Source of the DNA: Streptomyces somaliensis DSM 40738
GTDB lineage: Bacteria; Actinomycetota; Actinomycetes; Streptomycetales; Streptomycetaceae
NCBI GenBank assembly: GCA_012396115.1
Contig: JAAXOU010000004.1
Location: 1 to 46,261, forward strand
Reading direction: 5' to 3'
Length of the DNA: 46,261 nucleotides
This document shows positions 1-8,091 of this stretch, in pieces (the stretch's first letter is position 1; every line of letters begins with the position of its first letter). The notes beneath the pieces are model-generated. The model was not told the origin of the DNA. It was given only the letters and a program-made list of their open reading frames with translations, and made no database searches. The translations under genes were made by a program, and so were the position numbers.

Positions 1-484
1 GATCTCGACGGGGCCGCCAGCGTCGGCGGACCCGTCGGCGGGCACGGTCGTCGTCGATGTGAGCGGCAGGGTGCGGCGGCCCGGCGTGCTGCGGCTCCCG
101 CCGGGCTCCCGCGTCGTCGACGCGCTCCGCGCCGCCGGCGGCGTACCGCCGGGCACGGACACGACCGGACTCAACAGGGCGCGCGTCCTGGTGGACGGCG
201 AGCACGTCCTGGTCGGCGTCCCGGCCGCCGGCCCACCCGGCGCCCCACCACCGGGGGCCCCGGCGGACACCACCGGAACGGGGGCCGCGGAGGGACCGGT
301 CAGCCTCAACACCGCCACGGTCGAGCAGCTCGACACCCTGCCCGGGGTGGGACCGGTCCTCGCCCGCCACATCGTCGAGCACCGCATCCGGCACGGCGGC
401 TTCCGGTCGATCGAGGAACTGCGCGAGGTCCACGGCATCGGGGCCCGCCGCTTCGCCGACCTCCGTCCCCGCGTACGGCTGTGA
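1..484 (+). CDS. comEA: ComEA, helix-hairpin-helix DNA-binding protein (5' end outside window)
   Basis: Membrane-anchored receptor that binds double-stranded DNA and hands it to the ComEC channel in competent bacteria. The reading frame is open from base 2, so the N-terminus, which should carry the membrane anchor, lies upstream; the GTG at 59 sits inside a conserved SLBB-like stretch (VVVDVSGRVRRPGV) and is not the real start. The C-terminal 60 residues form the ComEA helix-hairpin-helix repeat (LNTATVEQLDTLPGVGP, then the second hairpin HGIGARRF). A Pro/Gly-rich linker joins the two parts. The stop overlaps the comEC start by 4 nt, so the two are translationally coupled. Streptomyces are not known to be naturally competent, so the role here is inferred from family only. 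Confidence 0.9.
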   Translation, partial: ISTGPPASADPSAGTVVVDVSGRVRRPGVLRLPPGSRVVDALRAAGGVPPGTDTTGLNRARVLVDGEHVLVGVPAAGPPGAPPPGAPADTTGTGAAEGPVSLNTATVEQLDTLPGVGPVLARHIVEHRIRHGGFRSIEELREVHGIGARRFADLRPRVRL

Positions 485-3483
485 CGTCCGGTCGGGCGGA
501 GGGAGCGGAGCCCGGTACGGGTGCCCGGCCCGCCACCGGCCCGCCGGCGCCTTCCGGGCCGCGTGCCGCGGTCCGCAGCGCTTCCGACGGCACGCCACGG
601 GGCGCCGGCCCGCGGCGGGAGGGGCCTGCCGACCTGAGGCTGGTGGCGCCCGCCCTGGCCGCATGGGTGGCGGCGGCGGTCGCCCTGGGGCTTCCCGGCA
701 GGTGGACGGTCACCGGCGTCGCCCTGTGCGGAGCGGGGGCGGTCGCACTCCTGCCGGACCGGTGGCGGGGACGCACGGCCCGGGCGCCCGCCGGACGGCG
801 GCGGAGGAACGCCGCCGCCTACGCCGCCGTACTGCTGTGCGCCGCCGCCGGCGCGGCCTCGGCGGGACTGCACGGGGCGGACCTGCGACGCGGACCGGTT
901 CCGGCGCTGGCGGGGGAGCACGCGAGCGTCACCGCCGACGTGACGGTCCGCTCCGACCCGCGGCCCGCCGTTCCCCGGGTGCGCGGCGACCGCGCGATGC
1001 CCGCCTCCGTCGTTCTGAACGCGGAGGTGACGCGGGTGACGGCGCCGGACGGAACGGCCACGCGGGTCCGCACGCCGGTCCTGGTGATGGCACGGCCCGG
1101 GGAGGAAGGGAGGCACGGCGGTGCCTGGCTGCGGCTGCTGCCGTCCACGACGCTGCGGGTGACGGGCCGGCTCGCGCCCCCACGCGACTCCGGCGACCCC
1201 TTCGCCGCCGTGCTGTACGCCGGTACGGGGCCGCCCCGCGTCACCGGCCCGCCGAGCGCCCTGCACCGCGCAGCCGGACGGCTGCGCGCCGGCCTGCGCG
1301 AAGCCACCGACGAACTGCCTCCGGACGCACGGGCGTTGCTGCCGGGCCTCGTCGTGGGCGACACCTCGCGCATCCCCGAGGACCTGCGCAGGGCGTTCGA
1401 GGCGACGGACCTGACCCATCTCCTGGCCGTCTCCGGTAGCAACCTGACCATCGTCCTCCTGCTGCTCATCGGGCCCGCCGGCACGGCGTCGAGCGCCGAA
1501 CGCGGCGGTCTCGCCCCCCGGTTGGGCGTCCCGCTGAGGGGGACGGCCCTGTTGGGCGGGGTGCTGACGCTGGCGTTCGTGGTGGTGTGCCGGCCCGAGC
1601 CGAGCGTGCTGCGCGCCGCGGCCTGCGGCCTGATCACCCTGCTCGCCATCGGCACCGGGCGGCGCCGGTCGCTGATCCCCGCTCTCGCCGGGGCCGTTCT
1701 GCTACTGGTGCTGTACGAGCCGTGGCTGGCCCGCAGTTACGGCTTCCTGCTGTCCGTCCTGGCGACCGGGGCGCTTCTCACGATCGCCCCGCGCTGGAGC
1801 GTCGCCCTCCAGACGCGCGGGATCCCACCGCGCACCGCGGAGGCCCTGGCCGCGGCGGCGGCCGCACAGGTGGTGTGCGCGCCGGTGGTGGCCGTCTTCG
1901 CGGCGCGGGTGAGCCTGGTGGCGATCCCCTGCAACCTCTTCGCCGAGCTCGCGGTGGCGCCGGCCACGGTGCTCGGGTTCGCCGCGCTGGGGGCCGCCCC
2001 GCTCGCCATGCCGGTGGCCCGGCTGCTCGCCGAGTGCGCCGCCTGGCCCGCGGGGTGGGTGGCGTCCGTCGCGCGGACCGGGGCCTCCCTGCCCGGGGCG
2101 CAGGCGGACTGGCCGGGCGGCTGGCGGGGCGGGTTGCTGCTGGCCGCCGTGACCGCGGCGCTGCTGCTCGCGGCGAGCCGGCTGCCGTACCGCCCGTGGG
2201 TGGCCGCCGGCTGTGTCGGGCTGCTGCTGCTCGCCGTCGTACGGCCCGTACCGGTGCTCCGGCTCGTCACCGGGTGGCCGCCGCCCGGCTGGGTGTTCGC
2301 GATGTGCGACGTGGGCCAGGGCGACGCCGCGGTCCTGGCGGCGGGCGACGGCACGGCCGTCGTGGTCGACGCGGGGCCGGACCCCGAGCCGGTGGACCGG
2401 TGCCTGCGGGACCTGGGTGTCAGCCGCGTGCCGCTCGTGCTGCTCACCCACTTCCACGCCGACCACGTGGCCGGGCTGCCGGGCGTACTGCGGGACCGGT
2501 CGGTCGGGGTGGTCCAGACGACCGGGCTCCCCGACCCACCGGGCCAGGCCGCTTTCGTCCACCGCACGGCCGCCGCGGCACGGGTCCCCGTGGTCCGGGC
2601 GGCACCGGGGGAGCGGCGCCGGACCGGGACGCTCGACTGGCGGGTGCTGTGGCCCGCGCCCGCCACCGGGTTCGCCCCCGAGGGGCCCAACGACGCCAGC
2701 GTCACCCTGCTCGTCCGAACCCGCGGGGGAGTGACCCTGCTGCTCCTCGGAGACCTGGAGCCGCCGGCCCAGCGGGGGCTCTCCCGGGCGCACCCCGTGC
2801 TGCCGAGGGTCGACGTCCTCAAGGTCGCGCACCACGGCTCGGCGCACCAGGACCCCGAACTGCTCGGCAGGGCGCGACCGCGGCTCGCACTGGTGTCGGC
2901 CGGGCGGGACAACCCCTACGGGCACCCGTCGCCCCGCACGCTCGACGCCCTGGGGGACGCGGGTGCGGCCGTACTGCGCACCGACCGGGACGGCGCCATC
3001 GCGGTGGTGGGATCCGGCCGGGACCTGCGGGCGGTCACCCGCCACCGCCGCGGTCGCCCGCCGCGCGGCTCCGGCGGGCTCACACCAGCCAGGTACCGTC
3101 GCGCATCAGGAGCCGGCCGGGCAGTTCGGCCTCCTCGCGCCACGCCTTCACGGTCCGGGGCGTCACCCGCAGGCAGACCCAGGGTTCGCGATCGCGCGGG
3201 TCCCAGCCCAGCTTGGCCGCGAACGCGTCGGCCGAGGCCCTCGGCAGGTCGCACCCCTCGACCGCCTCCGCCGTGCCGTCCACCAGCACTACGTCGCGGG
3301 TGCGCCCCAGGCCGAGCCGGACACGGCCGCGCGGGGCGAGGTTCCGGGCGGTGGGGTTGGCCCGCCGTGTCGACATCAGGAGGGTGCCGTCGTCCCACAC
3401 GAACGACAGCGGCACGAGGAGGGGCCCGCCCGCGGCCGAGGCGGTCGCCGCCCACAGGTCGTGGTCCTCCTCGAACCGCCTGA
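481..3483 (+). CDS. comEC: ComEC/Rec2-family DNA internalization protein with unusual C-terminal extension
   Basis: Inner-membrane channel of the DNA uptake pathway. The start is a GTG overlapping the comEA stop. In order: a low-complexity N-terminus, hydrophobic segments with a DUF4131-like region (about residues 60-250), the Competence domain with many membrane helices (about 280-580; LLAVSGSNLTIVLLL near 318), and a C-terminal metallo-beta-lactamase-like domain (about 605-850) with MCDVGQGDAAVL, LTHFHADHVAGL, LLLLGDLE and KVAHHGS. Family members usually end shortly after this domain, near base 3080 here. Instead the frame runs another 134 codons, all antisense to the leftward gene at 3080-3535, and gives an Arg/Pro-rich tail without family resemblance. 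This is either a lost stop or a frameshift near the natural end. Identity is certain; the tail is doubtful. Confidence 0.88.
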   Translation: MTSGRAEGAEPGTGARPATGPPAPSGPRAAVRSASDGTPRGAGPRREGPADLRLVAPALAAWVAAAVALGLPGRWTVTGVALCGAGAVALLPDRWRGRTARAPAGRRRRNAAAYAAVLLCAAAGAASAGLHGADLRRGPVPALAGEHASVTADVTVRSDPRPAVPRVRGDRAMPASVVLNAEVTRVTAPDGTATRVRTPVLVMARPGEEGRHGGAWLRLLPSTTLRVTGRLAPPRDSGDPFAAVLYAGTGPPRVTGPPSALHRAAGRLRAGLREATDELPPDARALLPGLVVGDTSRIPEDLRRAFEATDLTHLLAVSGSNLTIVLLLLIGPAGTASSAERGGLAPRLGVPLRGTALLGGVLTLAFVVVCRPEPSVLRAAACGLITLLAIGTGRRRSLIPALAGAVLLLVLYEPWLARSYGFLLSVLATGALLTIAPRWSVALQTRGIPPRTAEALAAAAAAQVVCAPVVAVFAARVSLVAIPCNLFAELAVAPATVLGFAALGAAPLAMPVARLLAECAAWPAGWVASVARTGASLPGAQADWPGGWRGGLLLAAVTAALLLAASRLPYRPWVAAGCVGLLLLAVVRPVPVLRLVTGWPPPGWVFAMCDVGQGDAAVLAAGDGTAVVVDAGPDPEPVDRCLRDLGVSRVPLVLLTHFHADHVAGLPGVLRDRSVGVVQTTGLPDPPGQAAFVHRTAAAARVPVVRAAPGERRRTGTLDWRVLWPAPATGFAPEGPNDASVTLLVRTRGGVTLLLLGDLEPPAQRGLSRAHPVLPRVDVLKVAHHGSAHQDPELLGRARPRLALVSAGRDNPYGHPSPRTLDALGDAGAAVLRTDRDGAIAVVGSGRDLRAVTRHRRGRPPRGSGGLTPARYRRASGAGRAVRPPRATPSRSGASPAGRPRVRDRAGPSPAWPRTRRPRPSAGRTPRPPPPCRPPALRRGCAPGRAGHGRAGRGSGRWGWPAVSTSGGCRRPTRTTAARGGARPRPRRSPPTGRGPPRTA

Positions 3484-3535
3484 GGACGTCCTGCTTGCGC
3501 TGCTCCCGGTCGCGGACCGGCTGGCGAACGATCAC
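3080..3535 (-). CDS. Pyridoxamine 5'-phosphate oxidase-fold (PPOX/F420-type) protein
   Basis: A 151-residue single-domain split-barrel protein. The visible pattern is that of actinobacterial PPOX-class enzymes using F420 or flavin: GPLLVPLSFVWDDGTLLMST, then NPTARNLAPRGRVRLGLG, then VVLVDGTAEAV, and a C-terminal WVCLRVTPRTVKAWREE strand. The start is placed at GTG 3535 because the frame extends upstream to 3718 only through low-complexity sequence that overlaps the next gene's promoter. It converges on comEC, whose reading frame runs through 404 nt of this gene on the other strand. The substrate is unknown; oxidoreductase function is a family inference. Confidence 0.8.
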   Translation of the reverse strand: MIVRQPVRDREQRKQDVLRRFEEDHDLWAATASAAGGPLLVPLSFVWDDGTLLMSTRRANPTARNLAPRGRVRLGLGRTRDVVLVDGTAEAVEGCDLPRASADAFAAKLGWDPRDREPWVCLRVTPRTVKAWREEAELPGRLLMRDGTWLV

Positions 3536-3668
3536 GACCGCACCCCACGGGCCGGTCCCGCGCGGCGCCCCGGGCTCCGGACGGAGGGCCGGCGGGGAGC
3601 CCCGGTCCCCGGACGGAGGACCGGAGTACGAGGCCCCGCCCGGCGGCCCGCCGTGGGGGAGGAGGCCG

Positions 3669-3680
3669 GACAATGGTGCG
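3669..3680 (+). promoter_or_regulatory. Leaderless-type -10 element GACAAT for the gene at 3681
   Basis: GACAAT (3669-3674) lies 6 nt before GTG 3681. The same arrangement recurs before hemW, recO and dusB. It fits a -10 box that places the transcription start on the start codon, and there is no Shine-Dalgarno at proper spacing. Confidence 0.5.
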
Positions 3681-3953
3681 GTGGACGCAGTGAACGAAGA
3701 GGACCGCACCGGCGACATCGGGCACGTGCTGGTCCTGCCGGACCGGGAAGCGGCCGAGGAAGCCGCCGAGGCGCTCGCCGACCGCTACGGGCTGGACGAG
3801 GCGCCGCAACCGGTACGGGACGCCCTCGCGGGGGAGGACGACGCCGAGGACGCCCAGTGGCTCCTGCTGATCGAGGACCCGGACGGCCGGCTGTCCGCGG
3901 CGCGGCTGGACGACTTCGCCGCCGAGTGGGACGGCTGGCGGGAGGAGCCGTAG
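3681..3953 (+). CDS. Small acidic conserved protein, possibly RraB-like
   Basis: A 90-residue acidic protein. The pattern GDIGHVLVLPDREAAEEAAE followed by AQWLLLIEDPDG and LDDFAAEWDGW resembles a half-length RraB-type (RNase E regulator) domain, but only loosely; I treat it as a conserved hypothetical. GTG 3681 is preferred over GTG 3690 because GACAAT stands 6 nt upstream, the spacing seen at other probable leaderless genes here. It diverges from the PPOX gene start at 3535 and is followed 116 nt later by holA. There is no signal peptide or membrane segment. Confidence 0.6.
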   Translation: MDAVNEEDRTGDIGHVLVLPDREAAEEAAEALADRYGLDEAPQPVRDALAGEDDAEDAQWLLLIEDPDGRLSAARLDDFAAEWDGWREEP

Positions 3954-4069
3954 GCGGGCCGGCGGCGCGGGCCGCGCGGTGGCGCCGGCGGCGCGGCCGG
4001 TGCGGCGGCTGCCGGGGCGGGGTGGGTGGACGGGCGGGAGTGTCGGCGGGGCATGGGATGCTGGTCGCG

Positions 4070-5053
4070 ATGGCTGCCAAGAAGACGACCGACGACCCCC
4101 TCGCCCCCGTCACCCTCGCCGTGGGCCAGGAGGACCTGCTGTTGGACCGGGCCGTCCGGCAGGTGGTGGCGGCCGCACGGGCCGTCGACGCCGACACGGA
4201 CGTACGGGACCTGACCGCCGACCAGCTCCAGCCCGGCGGCCTGGCCGAGCTGACGAGCCCGTCGCTCTTCGCCGAACGCAGGGTCCTGATCGTGCGCAAC
4301 GCGCAGGACCTGGCGGCGGACACGGTCAAGGACGTCAAGGCGTACATCGCCGCGCCCGCGGAGGAGACCAGCCTCGTCCTCCTCCACCCGGGCGGTGCGA
4401 AGGGCAAGGGCCTGCTGGACGCGGCCCGCAAGGCCGGGGCGCGCGAGGTGGCGTGCCCCAAGACGACGAAACAGGCGGAGCGCCTGGCGTTCGTGCGGCA
4501 GGAGTTCCGGGCGCTGGGCCGGTCGGCCACACCGGAGGCGTGCCAGGCGCTCGTCGACGCGATCGGCAGTGACCTGCGCGAACTCTCCGGCGCGGTCTCG
4601 CAGCTCACGGCGGACGTGGAGGGCACGATCGACGAGTCCGTCGTCGGCCGTTACTACACGGGCCGGGCCGAGGCGTCCAGCTTCAACGTCGCCGACCGCG
4701 CCGTGGAGGGACGGGCGGCCGAGGCCCTGGAGGCGTTGCGCTGGTCGCTCTCGACCGGAGTGGCGCCCGTGCTGATCACCAGTGCTCTGGCGCAGGGGGT
4801 GCGGGCCATCGGCAAGCTCTCCTCCGCGAGGGGTGGGCGGCCCGCCGACCTCGCCCGCGAACTGGGCATGCCGCCGTGGAAGATCGACCGTGTGCGACAG
4901 CAGATGCGCGGCTGGACACCCGATGGTGTGGCCGCGGCACTGCGGGCCGTCGCCGAGGCCGACGCGGGGGTCAAGGGCGGTGGCGACGACCCCGGGTACG
5001 CCTTGGAGAGGGCGGTGGTGGCCGTCGCCCGGGCCGCCCGTTCCCGCCGCTGA
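4070..5053 (+). CDS. holA: DNA polymerase III subunit delta
   Basis: Clamp-loader delta subunit, which opens the beta sliding clamp. The 327-residue product has the usual length and pattern: LAPVTLAVGQEDLLLDRAV at the N-terminus, SLFAERRVLIVRNAQDL, TSLVLLHPGGAKGKGLL, and the C-terminal collar domain (GMPPWKIDRVRQQMRGW). Of two in-frame ATGs (4058, 4070), 4070 is chosen because GATGCT (4057-4062), an nAnnnT box, is 7 nt before it and overlaps the other ATG; no good ribosome site is seen. A terminator hairpin lies 160 nt downstream. Confidence 0.92.
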   Translation: MAAKKTTDDPLAPVTLAVGQEDLLLDRAVRQVVAAARAVDADTDVRDLTADQLQPGGLAELTSPSLFAERRVLIVRNAQDLAADTVKDVKAYIAAPAEETSLVLLHPGGAKGKGLLDAARKAGAREVACPKTTKQAERLAFVRQEFRALGRSATPEACQALVDAIGSDLRELSGAVSQLTADVEGTIDESVVGRYYTGRAEASSFNVADRAVEGRAAEALEALRWSLSTGVAPVLITSALAQGVRAIGKLSSARGGRPADLARELGMPPWKIDRVRQQMRGWTPDGVAAALRAVAEADAGVKGGGDDPGYALERAVVAVARAARSRR

Positions 5054-5064
5054 CCCAGGCAACT

Positions 5065-5152
5065 GCGCACCGGAACAGGCGCACACCCGGGCACCCGCAC
5101 ACCCGAGCGCCCGCGCACCGGAACAGGCGCACACCCGGGCACCCACACACCC
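5065..5152. repeat. Two direct repeats with a 48-nt period downstream of holA
   Basis: Copies at 5065-5104 and 5113-5152 are 40 nt long and differ at one base. They begin GCGCACCGGAACAGG and continue with a C/A-rich CACACCCGGGCACCC phrase that is itself internally repetitive. They are separated by 8 nt. They lie in the untranslated gap after holA and before its terminator. The likely origin is a recent tandem duplication. Confidence 0.75.
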
Positions 5153-5209
5153 GCGCCGCCTGGCAGCCGGGGGCGCGGGTCGGCGGTACCCGGCACGTTC
5201 CCCGGCACG

Positions 5210-5259
5210 CCGGAGGCCCCGGGCGCCCGTCCGGGGAAAGACGGGGCCGGGGCCTCCGG
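5210..5259. terminator. Bidirectional hairpin between holA and rpsT
   Basis: Perfect 13-bp inverted repeat CCGGAGGCCCCGG (5210-5222) / CCGGGGCCTCCGG (5247-5259). The loop can pair further through CCCGTC/GACGGG. It has no T-run, as is common for terminators in this GC range. Convergent genes flank it. Confidence 0.7.
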
Positions 5260-5271
5260 GGTGTTCCTGGT

Positions 5272-5313
5272 GAGCCCGTACCCGCGTGGCGAACGCAGGC
5301 CGCGTACGGGCTC
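5272..5313. terminator. Second hairpin in the holA-rpsT gap
   Basis: 10-bp perfect inverted repeat GAGCCCGTAC (5272-5281) / GTACGGGCTC (5304-5313), with partial further pairing inside the 22-nt loop. It may be an auxiliary terminator or a structured 3' RNA end. I see nothing else in 5314-5421. Confidence 0.4.
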
Positions 5314-5421
5314 GGGGTGCCGGGAGGGAGCGTGGTTGAGAGGGCCCGCTGTATCCCTGCCGGCGATCAAGTCGTCCGGTCCGTCACCTCGGGGCGCAGG
5401 CCCGGGGGGTTCCGGCCGGTT

Positions 5422-5440
5422 CCGGGGACGGCGTCCCCGG
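5422..5440 (-). terminator. rpsT terminator hairpin
   Basis: CCGGGGAC (5422-5429) and GTCCCCGG (5433-5440) form an 8-bp stem with a 3-nt loop. The hairpin begins 12 nt beyond the rpsT stop on the minus strand. Confidence 0.65.
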
Positions 5441-5452
5441 GACTACAGGAGC

Positions 5453-5719
5453 TCAGCCCTGCAGGGCGGCCAGCTTGGACGCCAGCGCCGACTTCTTGTT
5501 GGCGGCGGCGTTCTTGTGGATGACGCCCTTGGAGACGGCCTTGTCCAGCTTGCGGGACGCCTCGCGAGCGGCCACGGAGGCCTTCTCGACGTCGCCGGAG
5601 GCGGCGGCCTCACGGGCCTTGCGGATCGCGGTCTTGAGCGACGACTTGACGGCCTTGTTGCGCAGGCGCGCCTTCTCGTTCGTCTTGTTCCGCTTGATCT
5701 GGGACTTGATGTTCGCCAC
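5453..5719 (-). CDS. rpsT: 30S ribosomal protein S20
   Basis: An 88-residue basic protein that binds 16S rRNA early in 30S assembly. It shows the family pattern [20 protein letters not shown] at the N-terminus and [19 protein letters not shown] at the C-terminus. The start codon is GTG, preceded by AAAAGG at 7-nt spacing. It is monocistronic: divergent from lepA, with its own promoter-like sequence and hairpin. In E. coli the S20 gene also uses a non-ATG start linked to autoregulation; whether that applies here is unknown. Confidence 0.97.
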   Translation of the reverse strand: MANIKSQIKRNKTNEKARLRNKAVKSSLKTAIRKAREAAASGDVEKASVAAREASRKLDKAVSKGVIHKNAAANKKSALASKLAALQG

Positions 5720-5796
5720 GAAAGAGCCTTTTCAGGTTCGTAAGGATTCCTCGATGCGTGCCGCGCTCCCGAGAGGGCCACGAGACACAGCTGCCC

Positions 5797-5826
5797 AGGC
5801 TACCAGCAGCGCTCCGAGCGGCCCAA
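5797..5826 (-). promoter_or_regulatory. Probable rpsT promoter
   Basis: On the minus strand, TTGGGC (5826-5821) and TAGCCT (5802-5797) are separated by 18 nt and resemble a primary-sigma -35/-10 pair. This predicts a leader of about 70 nt before the GTG start. No equally clear promoter is visible for lepA in the same 218-nt divergent gap. Confidence 0.45.
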
Positions 5827-5937
5827 ACCGAGCGTCCGGCCCCGTCCGTGGGACCATGGAACCTACGTATCGATCCGACGTCGACCCGAGCAGAGACACC
5901 GGCGTACGCCCGGGCGTCTCGAGAATCAGGACCCTGC

Positions 5938-7809
5938 GTGCCCGCGACCCCTACCCACGTGCCCGAGCCGAGCCGTACCGACCCGGCACTGATCCGCAAC
6001 TTCTGCATCATCGCGCACATCGACCACGGCAAGTCGACCCTTGCCGACCGGATGCTCCAGCTGACCGGTGTGGTCGAGCAGCGGCAGATGCGCGCTCAGT
6101 ACCTCGACCGCATGGACATCGAGCGCGAGCGCGGCATCACCATCAAGTCCCAGGCCGTCCGGCTGCCCTGGGCGCCCACCGAGGGCGAGCTGCGGGGCAG
6201 GACCCACATCCTCAACATGATCGACACCCCGGGCCACGTGGACTTCACGTACGAGGTGTCGCGCTCCCTCGCCGCCTGCGAGGGCACGGTCCTCCTCGTC
6301 GACGCGGCCCAGGGCATCGAGGCGCAGACGCTGGCCAACCTGTACCTGGCGATGGAGAACGACCTCGCCATCGTCCCGGTCCTCAACAAGATCGACCTCC
6401 CGGCCGCCCAGCCGGAGAAGTTCGCCGAGGAGCTGGCGAACCTGGTGGGCTGCGAGCCCGACGACGTGATGCGCGTCTCCGCCAAGACGGGCCTGGGCGT
6501 GGAGGCGCTCCTCGACCGCGTCGTCAGGGACGTCCCGGCCCCGGTCGGCGTCGCCGACGCCCCCGCCCGCGCGATGATCTTCGACTCGGTCTACGACTCG
6601 TACCGCGGCGTCGTCACCTACGTCCGCGTCGTCGACGGCCAGCTCAACAAGCGCGAGCGCATCCGCATGATGTCGACCGGCGCCACCCACGAACTGCTGG
6701 AGATCGGGACCAACTCGCCGGAGATGCTCGCCGCCGACGGCCTCGGCGTGGGCGAGGTGGGCTACCTGATCACCGGTGTGAAGGACGTCCGCCAGTCGAA
6801 GGTCGGCGACACAATCACCAGCCAGGCCAAGGGCGCCGAGGAGGCCCTCGGCGGCTACAAGGACCCCAAGCCGATGGTGTTCTCCGGCCTTTACCCGCTG
6901 GACGGGTCGGACTACCCGGAGCTGCGCGACGCCCTGGACAAGCTCCAGCTCAACGACGCCGCCCTGGTGTACGAGCCGGAGACCTCCGCGGCGCTCGGCT
7001 TCGGCTTCCGCGTGGGCTTCCTCGGCCTGCTCCACCTCGACGTGATCCGCGAGCGGCTGGAGCGCGAGTTCGGCCTGGACCTGATCGCCACGGCGCCGAA
7101 CGTGGTCTACCGGGTCGTCATGGAGGACGGCGCCGAGCACACCGTCACCAACCCGAGCGAGTTCCCCGAGGGCAAGATCGCCGAGGTGTACGAGCCGGTT
7201 GTGCGCGCCACGATCCTCGCGCCGTCCGAGTTCATCGGCTCGATCATGGAGCTGTGCCAGAACCGCCGCGGCACCCTCCTCGGGATGGACTACCTCTCCG
7301 AGGACCGCGTCGAGATCCGCTACACGCTGCCCCTCGCCGAGATCGTCTTCGACTTCTTCGACCAGCTGAAGTCCAAGACCCGCGGCTACGCCTCGCTGGA
7401 CTACGAGCCCACCGGCGAGCAGAGCAGCTCCCTGGTCAAGGTCGACATCCTGCTCCACGGCGACAAGGTCGACGCCTTCTCCGCCATCACCCACAAGGAC
7501 GCGGCGTACGCCTACGGCGTGCGGCTCGTGGCGAAGCTGCGCGAGCTCATCCCGCGGCAGGCGTTCGAGGTGCCGGTCCAGGCGGCCATCGGCTCCCGGG
7601 TCATCGCCCGCGAGACGATCCGCGCCATCCGCAAGGACGTCCTCGCCAAGTGCTACGGCGGTGACATCTCCCGCAAGCGGAAGCTGCTGGAGAAGCAGAA
7701 GGAGGGCAAGAAGCGGATGAAGATGGTGGGCTCGGTGGAGGTCCCGCAGGAGGCCTTCATCGCGGTGCTCTCCAGCGACGAGTCCGGGGGCAAGGCCAAC
7801 AGGAAGTAG
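5938..7809 (+). CDS. lepA: Elongation factor 4 (LepA) GTPase
   Basis: Ribosome-associated translational GTPase that acts on stalled or mis-translocated ribosomes and in 30S maturation. It is 623 residues, slightly longer than many because of an N-terminal extension. G motifs are AHIDHGKST (about residues 27-35), DTPGH and NKIDLP. The LepA-specific C-terminal domain ends in [21 protein letters not shown] 5938 is chosen: the frame is open to 5758, but only from 5938 is family sequence seen, and AGGA sits about 8 nt before it. A strong terminator follows 40 nt after the stop. Confidence 0.97.
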   Translation: MPATPTHVPEPSRTDPALIRNFCIIAHIDHGKSTLADRMLQLTGVVEQRQMRAQYLDRMDIERERGITIKSQAVRLPWAPTEGELRGRTHILNMIDTPGHVDFTYEVSRSLAACEGTVLLVDAAQGIEAQTLANLYLAMENDLAIVPVLNKIDLPAAQPEKFAEELANLVGCEPDDVMRVSAKTGLGVEALLDRVVRDVPAPVGVADAPARAMIFDSVYDSYRGVVTYVRVVDGQLNKRERIRMMSTGATHELLEIGTNSPEMLAADGLGVGEVGYLITGVKDVRQSKVGDTITSQAKGAEEALGGYKDPKPMVFSGLYPLDGSDYPELRDALDKLQLNDAALVYEPETSAALGFGFRVGFLGLLHLDVIRERLEREFGLDLIATAPNVVYRVVMEDGAEHTVTNPSEFPEGKIAEVYEPVVRATILAPSEFIGSIMELCQNRRGTLLGMDYLSEDRVEIRYTLPLAEIVFDFFDQLKSKTRGYASLDYEPTGEQSSSLVKVDILLHGDKVDAFSAITHKDAAYAYGVRLVAKLRELIPRQAFEVPVQAAIGSRVIARETIRAIRKDVLAKCYGGDISRKRKLLEKQKEGKKRMKMVGSVEVPQEAFIAVLSSDESGGKANRK

Positions 7810-7847
7810 CCCGCCCGCCGGGCCGCCCGTCCCGGCGGTCCGCGGCC

Positions 7848-7884
7848 CGGAGGCGCCCGTTCGGACCACGGACGGGCGCCTCCG
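7848..7884 (+). terminator. lepA terminator
   Basis: Perfect 13-bp stem CGGAGGCGCCCGT (7848-7860) / ACGGGCGCCTCCG (7872-7884) with an 11-nt loop, followed by CCTTTCC. Confidence 0.8.
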
Positions 7885-7968
7885 CCTTTCCGGGAAGGAG
7901 CCGCAGTCGTTATGAACCGGGTATGAACCCCGGGTCCACAGCCCCTTACGCGGTGGACGGCGGCGCTC

Positions 7969-8004
7969 TACCCTGATCCCGCTCGGTGGTTACTCGCGAG
8001 TTAA
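7969..8004 (+). promoter_or_regulatory. Acyl-CoA ligase promoter with palindromic operator
   Basis: TACCCT (7969-7974) is a plausible -10, giving a start near 7981. Ten nucleotides on lies a 10-bp palindrome ACTCGCGAGT (7992-8001), embedded in TTACTCGCGAGTTAA (7990-8004). This AT-flanked palindrome in very GC-rich DNA looks like a site for a dimeric TetR- or GntR-type repressor; the regulator is not identified. The 87 nt from here to the start codon hold nothing else I recognise. Confidence 0.5.
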
Positions 8005-8091
8005 ACAAGCAGCCGTCGACCCGCTTTTCCCGCAGCAGCGAAGTGCCCGCGCGCCACGCGCGGCATCTGCCAGGCCCGCCGGAGGACGCCC

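Noticed and set aside
5065..5152. Possible CRISPR array
   Set aside because: Two copies only, with an 8-nt separator, so there is no spacer structure and no cas gene nearby.
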